Positions 8,494 through 16,762 of a DNA stretch of 64,000 bases are shown here, in pieces. The notes under the pieces are model-generated. The model was not told where the DNA came from, made no database searches, and saw only the letters and a list, made by a program, of their open reading frames with translations. Each line of letters begins with the position of its first letter. Position 1 is the first letter of the stretch. Origin of the DNA: Pseudoglutamicibacter cumminsii (GTDB lineage: Bacteria; Actinomycetota; Actinomycetes; Actinomycetales; Micrococcaceae); NCBI RefSeq assembly GCF_003143995.1, contig NZ_QFWG01000004.1:1-64000 (forward strand). The letters are read 5' to 3'. Position numbers and translations under genes: made by a program.

Positions 8494-9221
8494 GATGCGG
8501 AAGCCCCGTCATCGTCAGAAGATCCAGTGCCGCTGGTGGCGGCTTCAGCGTCCGCGGTATCAGCGGCGGCGTCAGTGTCGGCGCCGGCGGCGTCACGGGA
8601 ATCCGGCAGGCGATGCGCCGGATCCATATACGGGCGCACCCCACCCAGAGGCTCGAGCTCACGCGCAACACGGAACACAGACTCCGAGCCCACAAACGCG
8701 CCCGGATCCATCCACGTCCACGGGACCACCACAAAACCACGCTCCAACGCGCGCGGATGCGGCAAAGTCAACAACGGATGATCACTCACCACAGAACCAA
8801 ACGTGATGACATCCAGATCCAACGTCCGGGCACCCCACCGCACCTCACGAGTACGGCCATGCTCCAACTCAATACGCTGCAACCGCTCCAGCAAAGCGGC
8901 AGGCGACAACGTCGTCGAAACCTCAACCACCTGGTTCAAGTACTCAGGCTGACCCTCCGGGCCGCCCACCGGATCCGTCACGACCATCGGCGACTCGCCC
9001 GTGACCGTGACGCCATCCAACGCCGCGATCTCCGCGCGCGCCAACGCCAACGTCTCAACAACGTCACCCAAATTAGCGCCCAACGCGATCACCGCGGTCA
9101 CCGGGTACCCCGGCTCTTGCGTCAAAACCTCCGGAAGCGGGCCGTGCTCCACTCCGCCCGGCGCCGATGCATTGAGCTCAGAACCCTGCGAATCAGACCC
9201 CTGCGACACAACAGCCTCCAA
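8490..9221 (-). CDS. folK: 2-amino-4-hydroxy-6-hydroxymethyldihydropteridine diphosphokinase
   Basis: HPPK transfers pyrophosphate from ATP to the hydroxymethyl pterin made by FolB, ahead of FolP. The family motifs are present: ALGANLGD near residue 46, RTLDLDVITFG with the Mg-binding aspartates near residue 136, and HPRALERGFVVVP near residue 155. The core is flanked by about 40 extra N-terminal residues and by a C-terminal extension of about 40 residues rich in Ala, Asp and Ser (AADTADAEAATSG) that has no counterpart in the usual 160-residue enzyme. The extension looks disordered. Fourth gene of the folE-folP-folB-folK run. Confidence 0.93.
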   Translation of the reverse strand: MEAVVSQGSDSQGSELNASAPGGVEHGPLPEVLTQEPGYPVTAVIALGANLGDVVETLALARAEIAALDGVTVTGESPMVVTDPVGGPEGQPEYLNQVVEVSTTLSPAALLERLQRIELEHGRTREVRWGARTLDLDVITFGSVVSDHPLLTLPHPRALERGFVVVPWTWMDPGAFVGSESVFRVARELEPLGGVRPYMDPAHRLPDSRDAAGADTDAAADTADAEAATSGTGSSDDDGASAS

Positions 9222-9240
9222 CCCTATGAAGCATCCAACG

Positions 9241-9624
9241 TTATGAACGGCTACGGCTCATCGTCACGGCCACATCACCAAACGGCACCGGGATAGGCGC
9301 CTCCGGCTTATGTACCGTAACCTGCACCGCAAGCGGAGCGAAATCCCGCATCAAACGGTCAACAATCACAGACGCCAACTTCTCAATCAAGTTGTACGGG
9401 CCGCCCTGAATCTCCTCAACAACGGCCTGCGACATCAACCCATAATCCAACGTGTCCGAAACATCATCAGACGCGGCAGAAACCCGGAACGACGTCGCAA
9501 CCTTCACATCGACAACGAACGTCTGGCCCTCACGCCGCTCATGGTCGAAAACGCCATGAAAACCCGTCGCGGAAATCCCGCTGATCGTGATGACGTCATG
9601 ACCATCCCACTGGAAAGGCCTCAC
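9241..9624 (-). CDS. folB: Dihydroneopterin aldolase
   Basis: A 127-residue protein of normal family length. FolB cleaves dihydroneopterin to 6-hydroxymethyl-dihydropterin and glycolaldehyde. Landmarks are GFHGVFDHERREGQ with the catalytic-region Glu, VSDTLDYGLMS, and GGPYNLIEKLASVI, followed by the conserved Lys in VTVHKPEAPI. The GTG start overlaps the folP stop by four bases, so translation is coupled. A gap of about 20 bases separates it from folK. Confidence 0.95.
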   Translation of the reverse strand: MRPFQWDGHDVITISGISATGFHGVFDHERREGQTFVVDVKVATSFRVSAASDDVSDTLDYGLMSQAVVEEIQGGPYNLIEKLASVIVDRLMRDFAPLAVQVTVHKPEAPIPVPFGDVAVTMSRSRS

Positions 9625-10547
9625 GCCTCAACCGCCTCAGCAGGGTTCACCCACGCACGCGCAACTTCGACAGCATCACGCGTACCAGCAACATCGTGAA
9701 CACGCACAGCCCACGCATCCGACGCCGCAGCCAAAGCACTCGTCGCATGCGTAGCAGCATCGCGATCCGCAACCTCATGCGGACGCTTACGCTCCTCCAA
9801 CAAACGACCCAAGAAACGCTTACGCGACGTACCAATCAAAACGTCATGACCCAAAGCCACAAAACGATCCGTCGCATTCAAAACAGCCCAATTATGCTCC
9901 GCGTTCTTCGCGAAACCCACGCCCGGATCCAAAATAATGTTCTCCCGAGCCACACCCGCGGCAACAAACTGATCCCGGACCTCCACCAGCTCCGAGACCA
10001 CCTCAGCCACCACATCGCCATACTCAGCGTGATCCACCATCGTCTTCTGATCACCACGACGATGCGTCAACACAACCCGAGCACCCAGCTCAGCAACAAC
10101 CTGCGCCATCTCCGGCTCAAACGTCTGCCCCGAAACATCATTAATCAGGTGCGCGCCAGCCTCCCACGCCGCACGCGCAGTCGACGCATGCGTCGTATCA
10201 ACCGAAACCACAGCACCCGCCGCAACAAGACCCTTCACAACAGGCACCACACGGGAAACCTCAACCTCAGGATCCACAAAATCAGCGCCCGGACGCGTCG
10301 ACTCACCACCCACATCGATAATGTCCGCGCCCGCACGCATCATCTCAACACCATGCGCAATCGCCGCATCAACATTCAGGAAACGGCCACCATCCGAAAA
10401 CGAATCCTCAGTGACATTCAAAATGCCCATCACCAAGCAACGATCATGCGGCAAATCAGCCCAAGCATCCTCACGAGACTTCGCACGGATCACAGGCAAA
10501 GCAGACGTGTTAGGACCAGTGCCAGGGGTTGCAGCGAGGTTGAACAT
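9621..10547 (-). CDS. folP: Dihydropteroate synthase
   Basis: DHPS condenses the pterin pyrophosphate with p-aminobenzoate and is the sulfonamide target. Motifs: GILNVTEDSFSDGGRF near residue 40, IDVGGESTRPGA near residue 77, NDVSG, and the C-terminal GTSRKRFLG. I start it at the ATG at 10547, which has GGAAGG seven bases upstream, giving 308 residues; a longer frame of 14 extra residues lacks a binding site and family similarity. Folate block member, about 80 bases after folE and overlapping folB. Confidence 0.94.
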   Translation of the reverse strand: MFNLAATPGTGPNTSALPVIRAKSREDAWADLPHDRCLVMGILNVTEDSFSDGGRFLNVDAAIAHGVEMMRAGADIIDVGGESTRPGADFVDPEVEVSRVVPVVKGLVAAGAVVSVDTTHASTARAAWEAGAHLINDVSGQTFEPEMAQVVAELGARVVLTHRRGDQKTMVDHAEYGDVVAEVVSELVEVRDQFVAAGVARENIILDPGVGFAKNAEHNWAVLNATDRFVALGHDVLIGTSRKRFLGRLLEERKRPHEVADRDAATHATSALAAASDAWAVRVHDVAGTRDAVEVARAWVNPAEAVEA

Positions 10548-10625
10548 CAACCGACCTTCCAGACGATTCGCAACGAACACGCGGCACAAAGCCGCCTACC
10601 CCTAGCCTACCCGCCACACAAAAAG

Positions 10626-11279
10626 CTAACGGCCATGCCCCATAATCAAGCCCATCGCCTCAGCACGCGTAGCAGGCTCACGCAACTGACCACGCACAGC
10701 CGACGTCGTCGTCGTCGACCCAGGCTTCCGCACGCCCCGCATCGACATGCACAAATGCTCAGCCTCAATCACCACAATCGCGCCGCACGGCTGCAAATGC
10801 TCCTCCAACGCCTCGACAATCTGAGTCGTCAAACGCTCCTGAACCTGCGGGCGCCGAGCAAACAAATCAACCAACCGAGCAAGCTTCGACAACCCCGTAA
10901 CCTTGCCCGAAACCCCCGGAATATAGCCGATGTGGGCGCGGCCATGGAACGGAACCAAATGGTGCTCACACGTCGAATAAAACGGGATGTTCTTCACCAA
11001 GACCATCTCCGAATGATCGATATCGAACGTCGTGGACAACAACTCAGCCGGATCCATATGCAGGCCCGAGAAAACCTCGGCATACGCACGCGCCACACGC
11101 GCCGGCGTATCCACCAAACCATCCCGGTCCGGATCCTCACCGACCGCCAACAAAATCTCACGGACAGCGCGCTCAATCCGCGGCTGATCAACCTGACTCT
11201 GATCAACCTGACCAGCTACGGCGTCTGAATTCTCGCCCATCACATCAAAACCCTCGGAGTCCACGTTCGACATGCTCAC
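10626..11279 (-). CDS. folE: GTP cyclohydrolase I
   Basis: A 217-residue type IA enzyme making 7,8-dihydroneopterin triphosphate from GTP, the first step of folate synthesis. Zinc and catalytic residues are visible in [12 protein letters not shown] near residue 110 and in [10 protein letters not shown] near residue 178; [10 protein letters not shown] is also conserved. The first 25 residues are acidic and variable, so the start is either the GTG at 11279 or the ATG two codons later. Normally folE follows ftsH in this group; here an accessory block of about 5.4 kb intervenes. Confidence 0.95.
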   Translation of the reverse strand: MSMSNVDSEGFDVMGENSDAVAGQVDQSQVDQPRIERAVREILLAVGEDPDRDGLVDTPARVARAYAEVFSGLHMDPAELLSTTFDIDHSEMVLVKNIPFYSTCEHHLVPFHGRAHIGYIPGVSGKVTGLSKLARLVDLFARRPQVQERLTTQIVEALEEHLQPCGAIVVIEAEHLCMSMRGVRKPGSTTTTSAVRGQLREPATRAEAMGLIMGHGR

Positions 11280-11290
11280 AGCCTACCGAC

Positions 11291-12004
11291 CTACAGCAAG
11301 TCAGCCTCAATCAGCGAAGCCGAACGATGCAAAGTAGCAGCAACCCCCGCATCGTTCTCACCTCCCACAAACACCACCGCAAGCGACGCCGCCGCGTACC
11401 CCGGAAGCCGCAACGGAACCGCGACTGAACTCACGCCATCCAAAACCTGCGAACGGCTCTTCGCATACGGGCGCGCGGCATCCCCGAACAACTCCGGGGT
11501 AGCGACACCGCGCGCCGCCAACTCCGCCGGCCCCAACTGGGCACGAATAGCAGCACCCGGCGCGCCCGCGTCCAACGGGTGAGCAGACCCCGGCCGCTGA
11601 ACCAACGTGGCGCCATCGACCTTCGGCTCAACCGAAACCAACGTCACGACCTGATCCTGCGTCAAAACAGCAATGAACGCCGTCATCTGCAGATCCTGCG
11701 ACAACCTCGTCAACTCCGGCAACGCAGCAGCCTGAACATCGCGGCTCACCGAACGCGCCAAAACCAACAAGCTAGGGCCCAACGTCACAAGACCATCGGA
11801 CCCACGCACCACCATGTTGTGCTCCTCCAACGTACGCAACAGGCGGTACACAATCGAGCGGTGCAAACCAACCCGATTGCACAACTGCGGAATCGTGAGA
11901 CCCTGCTCATGCTCCGCGATGGCCTCCAGCAAACTCAGGCCGCGCGAAAGCGTCTGCGAACCCGCCGCAGACGCCCCCGCACGGCCCTCAGTTTCAACCG
12001 TCAC
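11291..12004 (-). CDS. IclR-family transcriptional regulator
   Basis: A 237-residue IclR protein: winged HTH at about residues 16-75 (LTIPQLCNRVGLHRSIVYRL is the recognition helix region) and a C-terminal effector domain. It lies 43 bases downstream of an aromatic hydroxylase gene on the same strand and probably shares its transcript. Inverted repeats upstream of the hydroxylase are the likely target. It is more Ala/Gly-rich and shorter in the effector domain than the IclR protein at 1425-2174, and the two are not close paralogues. Confidence 0.87.
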   Translation of the reverse strand: MTVETEGRAGASAAGSQTLSRGLSLLEAIAEHEQGLTIPQLCNRVGLHRSIVYRLLRTLEEHNMVVRGSDGLVTLGPSLLVLARSVSRDVQAAALPELTRLSQDLQMTAFIAVLTQDQVVTLVSVEPKVDGATLVQRPGSAHPLDAGAPGAAIRAQLGPAELAARGVATPELFGDAARPYAKSRSQVLDGVSSVAVPLRLPGYAAASLAVVFVGGENDAGVAATLHRSASLIEADLL

Positions 12005-12047
12005 AAAGACACCTAGTTCTTACGGATGTTTAGTTCTTGTGGATGGT

Positions 12048-13982
12048 TTAGGAATCCGAGAGGACGCCCTTGAAGAACTCGCTGAGCTCATCAGTGGCAT
12101 CCAACGGAAGGACCTGCGCAACATACTGGTCAGGGCGCACAACAACAACCACGCCGTCACGCGACAGACCGCGCTCATCGAAAATGTCACGGCTGAGCGC
12201 GACAGGGTTCATCTCCTGACGCTCACGGTCGGCGTTGCCGAGAGCCGCGGCGAACACGTTCTCCCACTGCATGATGTTGTACTTGCCGTAGCGTGGGCGG
12301 AACACCTCAGGCGCGTCGAAGACCTCGAACTCCTCGTGCGACTGCTGGTAGATGACCTTGACGTCAAACCACTCGTGGCGTGGGCGGCCGCCGAGCTCGC
12401 CGCCAACCAGTGGCGAGGCTTCGTCGTCCTTAAGCCATGCAGCGAAATCATCCACCGCCGAGTGCTCGGTTGGGTGCGCGCCGTCAGCGAACACGTACAT
12501 GCGCCAGCGGCCATCGGCCTCAGCGAGGTGGCCAAGGTGGGTGCGCACACCGTCACAGCGGCGGGTAGCCCACGCCGACTTGAAGCGCTTACCAACCGTG
12601 AAGCCCTCGGCGAGCGCCTGGTGCTTGGTGTCGCCGCACACCATGGATGCCTCGTATTCGGTCATGAAGCCCGCAGGGAACTCGGCGGTGCGGACGTAGA
12701 AGTCCTCGAGGTCGCTCGGGTTCTCGAATTCCTCCGGCTTGCGCGCCATCATCGAGGACCATTCCATGTCGAAGTCGATGAGGTTCTGGGCGATGACCTG
12801 GCGCTCACCCGTGTAGGTCGACAGGATCTCCTGCGGCGCGGTACCGAGCAGTGCGTGTGCGAGCTTCCAACCGAGGTTGAATGCGTCCTGCATCGACACG
12901 TTCATGCCCTGGCCGGCCTTAGCGGAGTGGGTGTGGCAGGCGTCGCCGAGGATGAAGACGCGCGGCATCTTCTTGCCGGCTTCCTCGACTGGGACGTCGT
13001 CGAAGCGGTCGGTCACGCGGTGGCCGACCTCGTAGACGGACCACCATGCAACGTTCTTAACCTCGACCGTGTACGGGTGGAGGATTTCGTTCGCGTGGCG
13101 AACGATCTCATCGAGCGGGGTCTGGCGGACCTTGCCGTCATCGTCTGGGGCGGTCTCACCGAGGTCGACGTACATGCGCGACATCGCGCCACCTTCGCGT
13201 GGAATGTGGAGGATCGAGCCGCCGTCGTGGGACTGGATGGCGCACTTGGTGCGCCAGTCCGGGAAGTCGGTTTCGACGATGGAGTCCACGACTCCCCACG
13301 CGTGTGCGGCCTGCTGGCCTACGCGGGTTGCGCCGATGTCGCGGCGGATCTGCGAGCGTGCACCGTCGGCGCCAACGAGGTACTTGGTGCGGACCGAGAA
13401 CTCTTCGCCGGCCTTCTCGCCGAACGTGTACCGCAGGTTGACAAGCAGCGGGTATTCCTGAGAATCGTCGCGTTCGTGAGAGAGGTATTCGATGCCGTAG
13501 TTCGGCTTCATGCGGGATGGCTGGTTGCGCATGAACTCGCCGAAGTACTGCATGATGCGCGCCTGGTTGATGATCAGGTGCGGGAACTCGGAGACACCGT
13601 GCGGGTCATCGGGGGCGAGTGCGGCGCGGACGATGTTCTTCGGGTTTTCTGGGTCCGGCTTCCAGAACGCCATTTCGCGGAGGTGGAAGGCCTCGTCGAT
13701 CACGCGGTTTGCGAAACCGAAGGCCTGGAACGTTTCGACGGAGCGAGCCTGGATGCCGTCCGCCTGGCCGACCTGCAACTCATGTTCGCGGCGTTCGATG
13801 AGGCGCACATCGAGCTGCGGGAAGACCGAAAGCTGCGCCGCGGTGGTCATGCCGGCGGGGCCTTCACCCACGATCAGTACGTCCATGACCTCCGGAAGGT
13901 CTTCACTACGGTTGATGCCGACTCCAGCGGCTTCCTTGATGAGGGGGTCTCCGGTCACATAGCCGTTGTGGTGAAACTGCAT
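12048..13982 (-). CDS. FAD-dependent aromatic hydroxylase (3-hydroxybenzoate 4-monooxygenase/phenol 2-monooxygenase type)
   Basis: A flavoprotein monooxygenase of 644 residues. Motifs are GxGxxG in VLIVGEGPAGMTT near residue 36, the DG motif VGADGARSQIRRDIG, and the GD motif FILGDACHTHSAKAGQGMN with the conserved Pro-less variant of this subfamily. After about residue 460 a thioredoxin-like C-terminal domain is expected, as in MobA and phenol hydroxylase. It uses NADPH and O2 to hydroxylate a phenolic ring, closest in layout to 3-hydroxybenzoate 4-hydroxylase. The start at 13982 has GGAG six bases ahead and the typical MQFHHNGY opening. No ring-cleavage genes are nearby, so the product must be handled elsewhere or the enzyme has another substrate. 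Confidence 0.85.
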   Translation of the reverse strand: MQFHHNGYVTGDPLIKEAAGVGINRSEDLPEVMDVLIVGEGPAGMTTAAQLSVFPQLDVRLIERREHELQVGQADGIQARSVETFQAFGFANRVIDEAFHLREMAFWKPDPENPKNIVRAALAPDDPHGVSEFPHLIINQARIMQYFGEFMRNQPSRMKPNYGIEYLSHERDDSQEYPLLVNLRYTFGEKAGEEFSVRTKYLVGADGARSQIRRDIGATRVGQQAAHAWGVVDSIVETDFPDWRTKCAIQSHDGGSILHIPREGGAMSRMYVDLGETAPDDDGKVRQTPLDEIVRHANEILHPYTVEVKNVAWWSVYEVGHRVTDRFDDVPVEEAGKKMPRVFILGDACHTHSAKAGQGMNVSMQDAFNLGWKLAHALLGTAPQEILSTYTGERQVIAQNLIDFDMEWSSMMARKPEEFENPSDLEDFYVRTAEFPAGFMTEYEASMVCGDTKHQALAEGFTVGKRFKSAWATRRCDGVRTHLGHLAEADGRWRMYVFADGAHPTEHSAVDDFAAWLKDDEASPLVGGELGGRPRHEWFDVKVIYQQSHEEFEVFDAPEVFRPRYGKYNIMQWENVFAAALGNADRERQEMNPVALSRDIFDERGLSRDGVVVVVRPDQYVAQVLPLDATDELSEFFKGVLSDS

Positions 13983-14032
13983 TCTGGCTCCATTGCGGTG
14001 AAACGATATCGCGGTCAAACGATCAGAGATAA

Positions 14033-14047
14033 GTTCGATATGCGAAC
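14033..14047. promoter_or_regulatory. Inverted repeat, candidate IclR operator of the hydroxylase
   Basis: GTTCG and CGAAC form perfect five-base arms around ATATG, 50 bases upstream of the hydroxylase start. Further related sequence lies nearby: CGATATCG at 14004-14011 and TTCGCAA near 14062. On the minus strand, TTGCGA followed 18 bases later by GCATAT overlaps the repeat and may be the promoter. Confidence 0.45.
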
Positions 14048-14123
14048 ACTGCATTCTGTATTCGCAACTGTGATCTATCCTACACGTCTCAAACCCATGC
14101 AGAACAGTCTTTAACGTCATTAA

Positions 14124-14170
14124 AACAACAGAGGACGTGAAGCATCACACGCTTCACGTCCCCCGTTGTT
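14124..14170 (-). terminator. Intrinsic terminator
   Basis: AACAAC and GGACGTGAAGC pair with GCTTCACGTCC and GTTGTT around a seven-base loop. On the minus strand the stem is followed by TTTTAA, placing it after the small repeat-variant gene and before the hydroxylase promoter. Confidence 0.75.
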
Positions 14171-14274
14171 ATTCGGCAAGGGAATCCCTCGCAAATTTAG
14201 CCGGCATGACCCGTCTCACCCGGGAAACCTGCCGGGCCGTTACCTTGAGGAGCCTTGTTCTGTTTCGCCGCGGG

Positions 14275-14925
14275 TCAGTTCATTCTCTGAGCCAGCTTGA
14301 TCCACTCCTCCAACTCTGGATAACAGTTAGGGTGCTGGCGAATCTGCTCCCACAGCTCTGGCTTAGTCGCCGCAAGCTCCTGCAATTCAGCCGCCGATGC
14401 GTCAGCCGGCAAGGTCTCGTTCGTGGCAGCTCCTCTGGTGGTCAGGCCCGCGAACAGTGCGACGATGCAAGCAATCATAAGCAAACTACAGGCAACAAGG
14501 CCGAGAATACTGCCGGACCCCGGAGCGATCTGGATGCCGTACTTTTTCTCTGCAGAACCCATCACCGAGAACATGAATAAGTACAGAACAGCCCCAAAAA
14601 CGCTTACGGCGATCCCCACAAACGGGTAGATCCACAGCAATGGTTTGCGGGGAACAAAGAAAGCGATCGCCGCGATGACAACCGAAACACCCGCCAAGAT
14701 CATCAAGAAAAACGCGAAGAACTGGCTTCCATCCTCAGCATCGAACAGGCTCTGCGGTTGCTGTGAACCTCCACTGAAAACCGTCCCCACAGGGAAAAAC
14801 ACGCTCAGAAAAGCAAGTACCGAAAGGCCAGCGGCGACCATCGGTAGCCAGGAGGTCCAGCTCTGCAACCGCGATTGTGGCACATTCGTCATCGCATTCT
14901 GATCCTGTTCAGGGCCATTGCTCAT
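14275..14925 (-). CDS. Leucine-rich-repeat-variant membrane protein (short paralogue)
   Basis: A protein of about 216 residues with membrane segments near residues 27-47, 65-90, 95-120 and 137-165 and a C-terminal repeat-variant unit (AAELQELAATKPELWEQIRQ then HPNCYPELEEWI). Such units, found widely in actinobacteria, end in the HPNCYP signature. It is a shortened paralogue of the next gene upstream, lacking both Gln/Tyr-rich tracts. I start it at 14925, where GGAGGAAG stands five bases ahead; an ATG at 14940 has no binding site. Sequence upstream of the start still resembles the paralogue's coding N-terminus in frame. Function unknown. Confidence 0.75.
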   Translation of the reverse strand: MSNGPEQDQNAMTNVPQSRLQSWTSWLPMVAAGLSVLAFLSVFFPVGTVFSGGSQQPQSLFDAEDGSQFFAFFLMILAGVSVVIAAIAFFVPRKPLLWIYPFVGIAVSVFGAVLYLFMFSVMGSAEKKYGIQIAPGSGSILGLVACSLLMIACIVALFAGLTTRGAATNETLPADASAAELQELAATKPELWEQIRQHPNCYPELEEWIKLAQRMN

Positions 14926-15030
14926 AGCTTCCTCCGTCATTGAGGCGAAGTCAGGGGTTTCCCGTTGAGTCAGATTTTAGGCCACATCTCATGCATGCCT
15001 CCATCCGCCCACAACCGAGAGCACCCTTAA

Positions 15031-15070
15031 AGCGCAATGCCCCGAGAGAAACCTCCCGGGGCATTGCGCT
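15031..15070 (-). terminator. GC-rich hairpin, probable terminator
   Basis: AGCGCAATGCCCCG pairs with CGGGGCATTGCGCT. It follows the Q-rich protein gene on the minus strand; only TTAA follows the stem, so termination may be weak or partly Rho-dependent. Confidence 0.6.
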
Positions 15071-15087
15071 GACTACGTCATTGCGGA

Positions 15088-16635
15088 CTAGTTCGCGTTT
15101 TGCGCCTGCTTAATCCAGTCTGCCAATGCTGGGTAGCAGTTAGGGTGCTGCAGGATCTGATCCCACAACTCTGGCTTAGTCGCTGCAAGCTGCTGCAAAT
15201 CAACCGCCGATGCGTCAGCCGGCACGGTCTCGCCCGCTTCCTCAGCTGGTGCTTCAGCTGGTTCCTGAACTGGCTCAGCTTCAGCGGCTGGTGCTGGCTC
15301 CTCGGTTACCTCTTCAGGTACGCCGGCTTCCTTTACGGTTTCGGTTGGCTCTTCGCTAACCTTGTGCGCCGGCTCTTCCGGGGCTACCGACTCCGATTCA
15401 GAAACAGTCGGCTCCGAAACCACTGGCTCGCTCTGAGCCGGCTCCTGGATCTCAGAGTATTGCTGGCCGTACTGCTCAGAAGACTGCTGTCCGTACTGCT
15501 GCTGACCCTGCTGCTGGCCGTAACCGTAGGATCCGTACTGTTGAGGCTGGTTACCGTACTGACCTTGTTGGCCGTAGCCACCCTGCTGACCATGCTGGCC
15601 CTGCTGCGAGTACTGCGACTGCTGAGCGTAACCACCGTACTGGTTGTTCTGAGAAGACTGCTGACCCCACGCGCCCGCGTTGGAACCACCTGCCAAAGCT
15701 GGCTGAGCTTTCGCGCTGAGACCCTTGCCCTTCAATTCCATGAGAAGCGCAAGAACACCTGCAACCACGAGCAGACCGAACGTGACCAAGCCAAAGAACG
15801 TGCCGAAAGCTGGCCCCATCTCGAGACTGTAACTACCGAATCCTTCGAACTTGTTGGCTTCTGCCACAGCATCGCCGATCATGACGAACAACACGATGTA
15901 AGTAATAACGCCCAACGCGCCTGCCGCAATCGCCGCAATCGGATAGATCAGCGGCAACGGCTTACGAGGGACGAAGAATGCAATAACCGGCACAACTACC
16001 GCTGCAATCGCCAAGATCAGCGAGAAGATCGCAAGGACCTTGACGCCATCATCCCCGTTGAGCAAAGTGCCAGATTCGTTGACGAATTCGCTCTTCACGC
16101 TTGCCGCCGGCAAGAAGATCGCGATGAAACTAAGAACCGCTAGACCCGCGATGATGAACGGAAGCCAACCCGTCCACTCTTTTGGAGCGGAAAAGCCCGA
16201 GCCAGCCTGCCCATAGGTCGACTGACCGTACTGGTTCTGACCGTATTGCTGGCCATACTGATTCTGGCCGTACTGCTGCGGCTGACCGTAGCCACCCTGC
16301 TGGTACTGGTTCTGCTGCGCCTGGCCATACTGATTCTGACCGTACTGCTGAGACTGGCCCTGCTGACCGTAGCCAGTGTTGTAGCTTTGCGCAGATTGGT
16401 TCTGCTGGAACTGGTTTTGCTGTTGTTGCTGCGACTGCTGCTGCGGTTGCTGCTGACCACCACCCGACTGGCTATCGATCCACTCAGCAAGAGCCTGATA
16501 GCAGTTAGGGTGCTCGCGCACCGCGCCACGCAGATCCGGGCGCGACTGCGCCAGATTCATGAGCGCGTTAGCGTCCAGATGCGGATTATTTCTAACATCC
16601 GCCTCAGTCATTGAGGAAAAGTCAGGGGTGTTCAT
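15088..16635 (-). CDS. Gln/Tyr-rich leucine-rich-repeat-variant membrane protein
   Basis: This 515-residue protein has an unusual symmetric layout. A repeat-variant unit opens it (residues 10-55, with HPNCYQALAEWI), then a tract of about 90 residues made of Gln, Tyr, Gly and Asn in YGQNQYGQ-like units. Four membrane segments follow at about residues 155-305. A second Gln/Tyr/Gly tract (about 325-395), an acidic Glu/Pro/Val segment (about 400-470) and a closing repeat-variant unit with HPNCYPALADWI complete it. The low-complexity tracts resemble prion-like or adhesive sequence and should face one side of the membrane. The ATG has AGG five bases upstream. It is the long paralogue of the gene at 14275-14925. 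Function unknown. Confidence 0.8.
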   Translation of the reverse strand: MNTPDFSSMTEADVRNNPHLDANALMNLAQSRPDLRGAVREHPNCYQALAEWIDSQSGGGQQQPQQQSQQQQQNQFQQNQSAQSYNTGYGQQGQSQQYGQNQYGQAQQNQYQQGGYGQPQQYGQNQYGQQYGQNQYGQSTYGQAGSGFSAPKEWTGWLPFIIAGLAVLSFIAIFLPAASVKSEFVNESGTLLNGDDGVKVLAIFSLILAIAAVVVPVIAFFVPRKPLPLIYPIAAIAAGALGVITYIVLFVMIGDAVAEANKFEGFGSYSLEMGPAFGTFFGLVTFGLLVVAGVLALLMELKGKGLSAKAQPALAGGSNAGAWGQQSSQNNQYGGYAQQSQYSQQGQHGQQGGYGQQGQYGNQPQQYGSYGYGQQQGQQQYGQQSSEQYGQQYSEIQEPAQSEPVVSEPTVSESESVAPEEPAHKVSEEPTETVKEAGVPEEVTEEPAPAAEAEPVQEPAEAPAEEAGETVPADASAVDLQQLAATKPELWDQILQHPNCYPALADWIKQAQNAN

Positions 16636-16762
16636 AACAACCTAACTAGGCGTCGGTAACAGATCAGTTCGATCTTAGAACAGAAAAGCCTTTTGGTTCT
16701 AGCCCAGTCAGCCCCAAGCAACACCTAACAAAAGCACGCACGAGCGCGCTCAGTGCAACGAA

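Noticed and set aside
9696-11228. A 510-codon plus-strand frame opposite folP and folE
   Set aside because: Arg/Asn/His-rich translation without motifs, entirely antisense to two folate genes.
11814-14114. A 766-codon open frame on the plus strand opposite the aromatic hydroxylase
   Set aside because: It is the complement of a clearly homologous monooxygenase gene. High GC at third positions keeps the opposite strand open. The translation shows no family motif.
15480-16420. Repetitive sequence considered as a possible CRISPR array or minisatellite
   Set aside because: The repetition follows codons for Gln, Tyr, Gly and Asn in an intact gene; there are no equal-length spacers.
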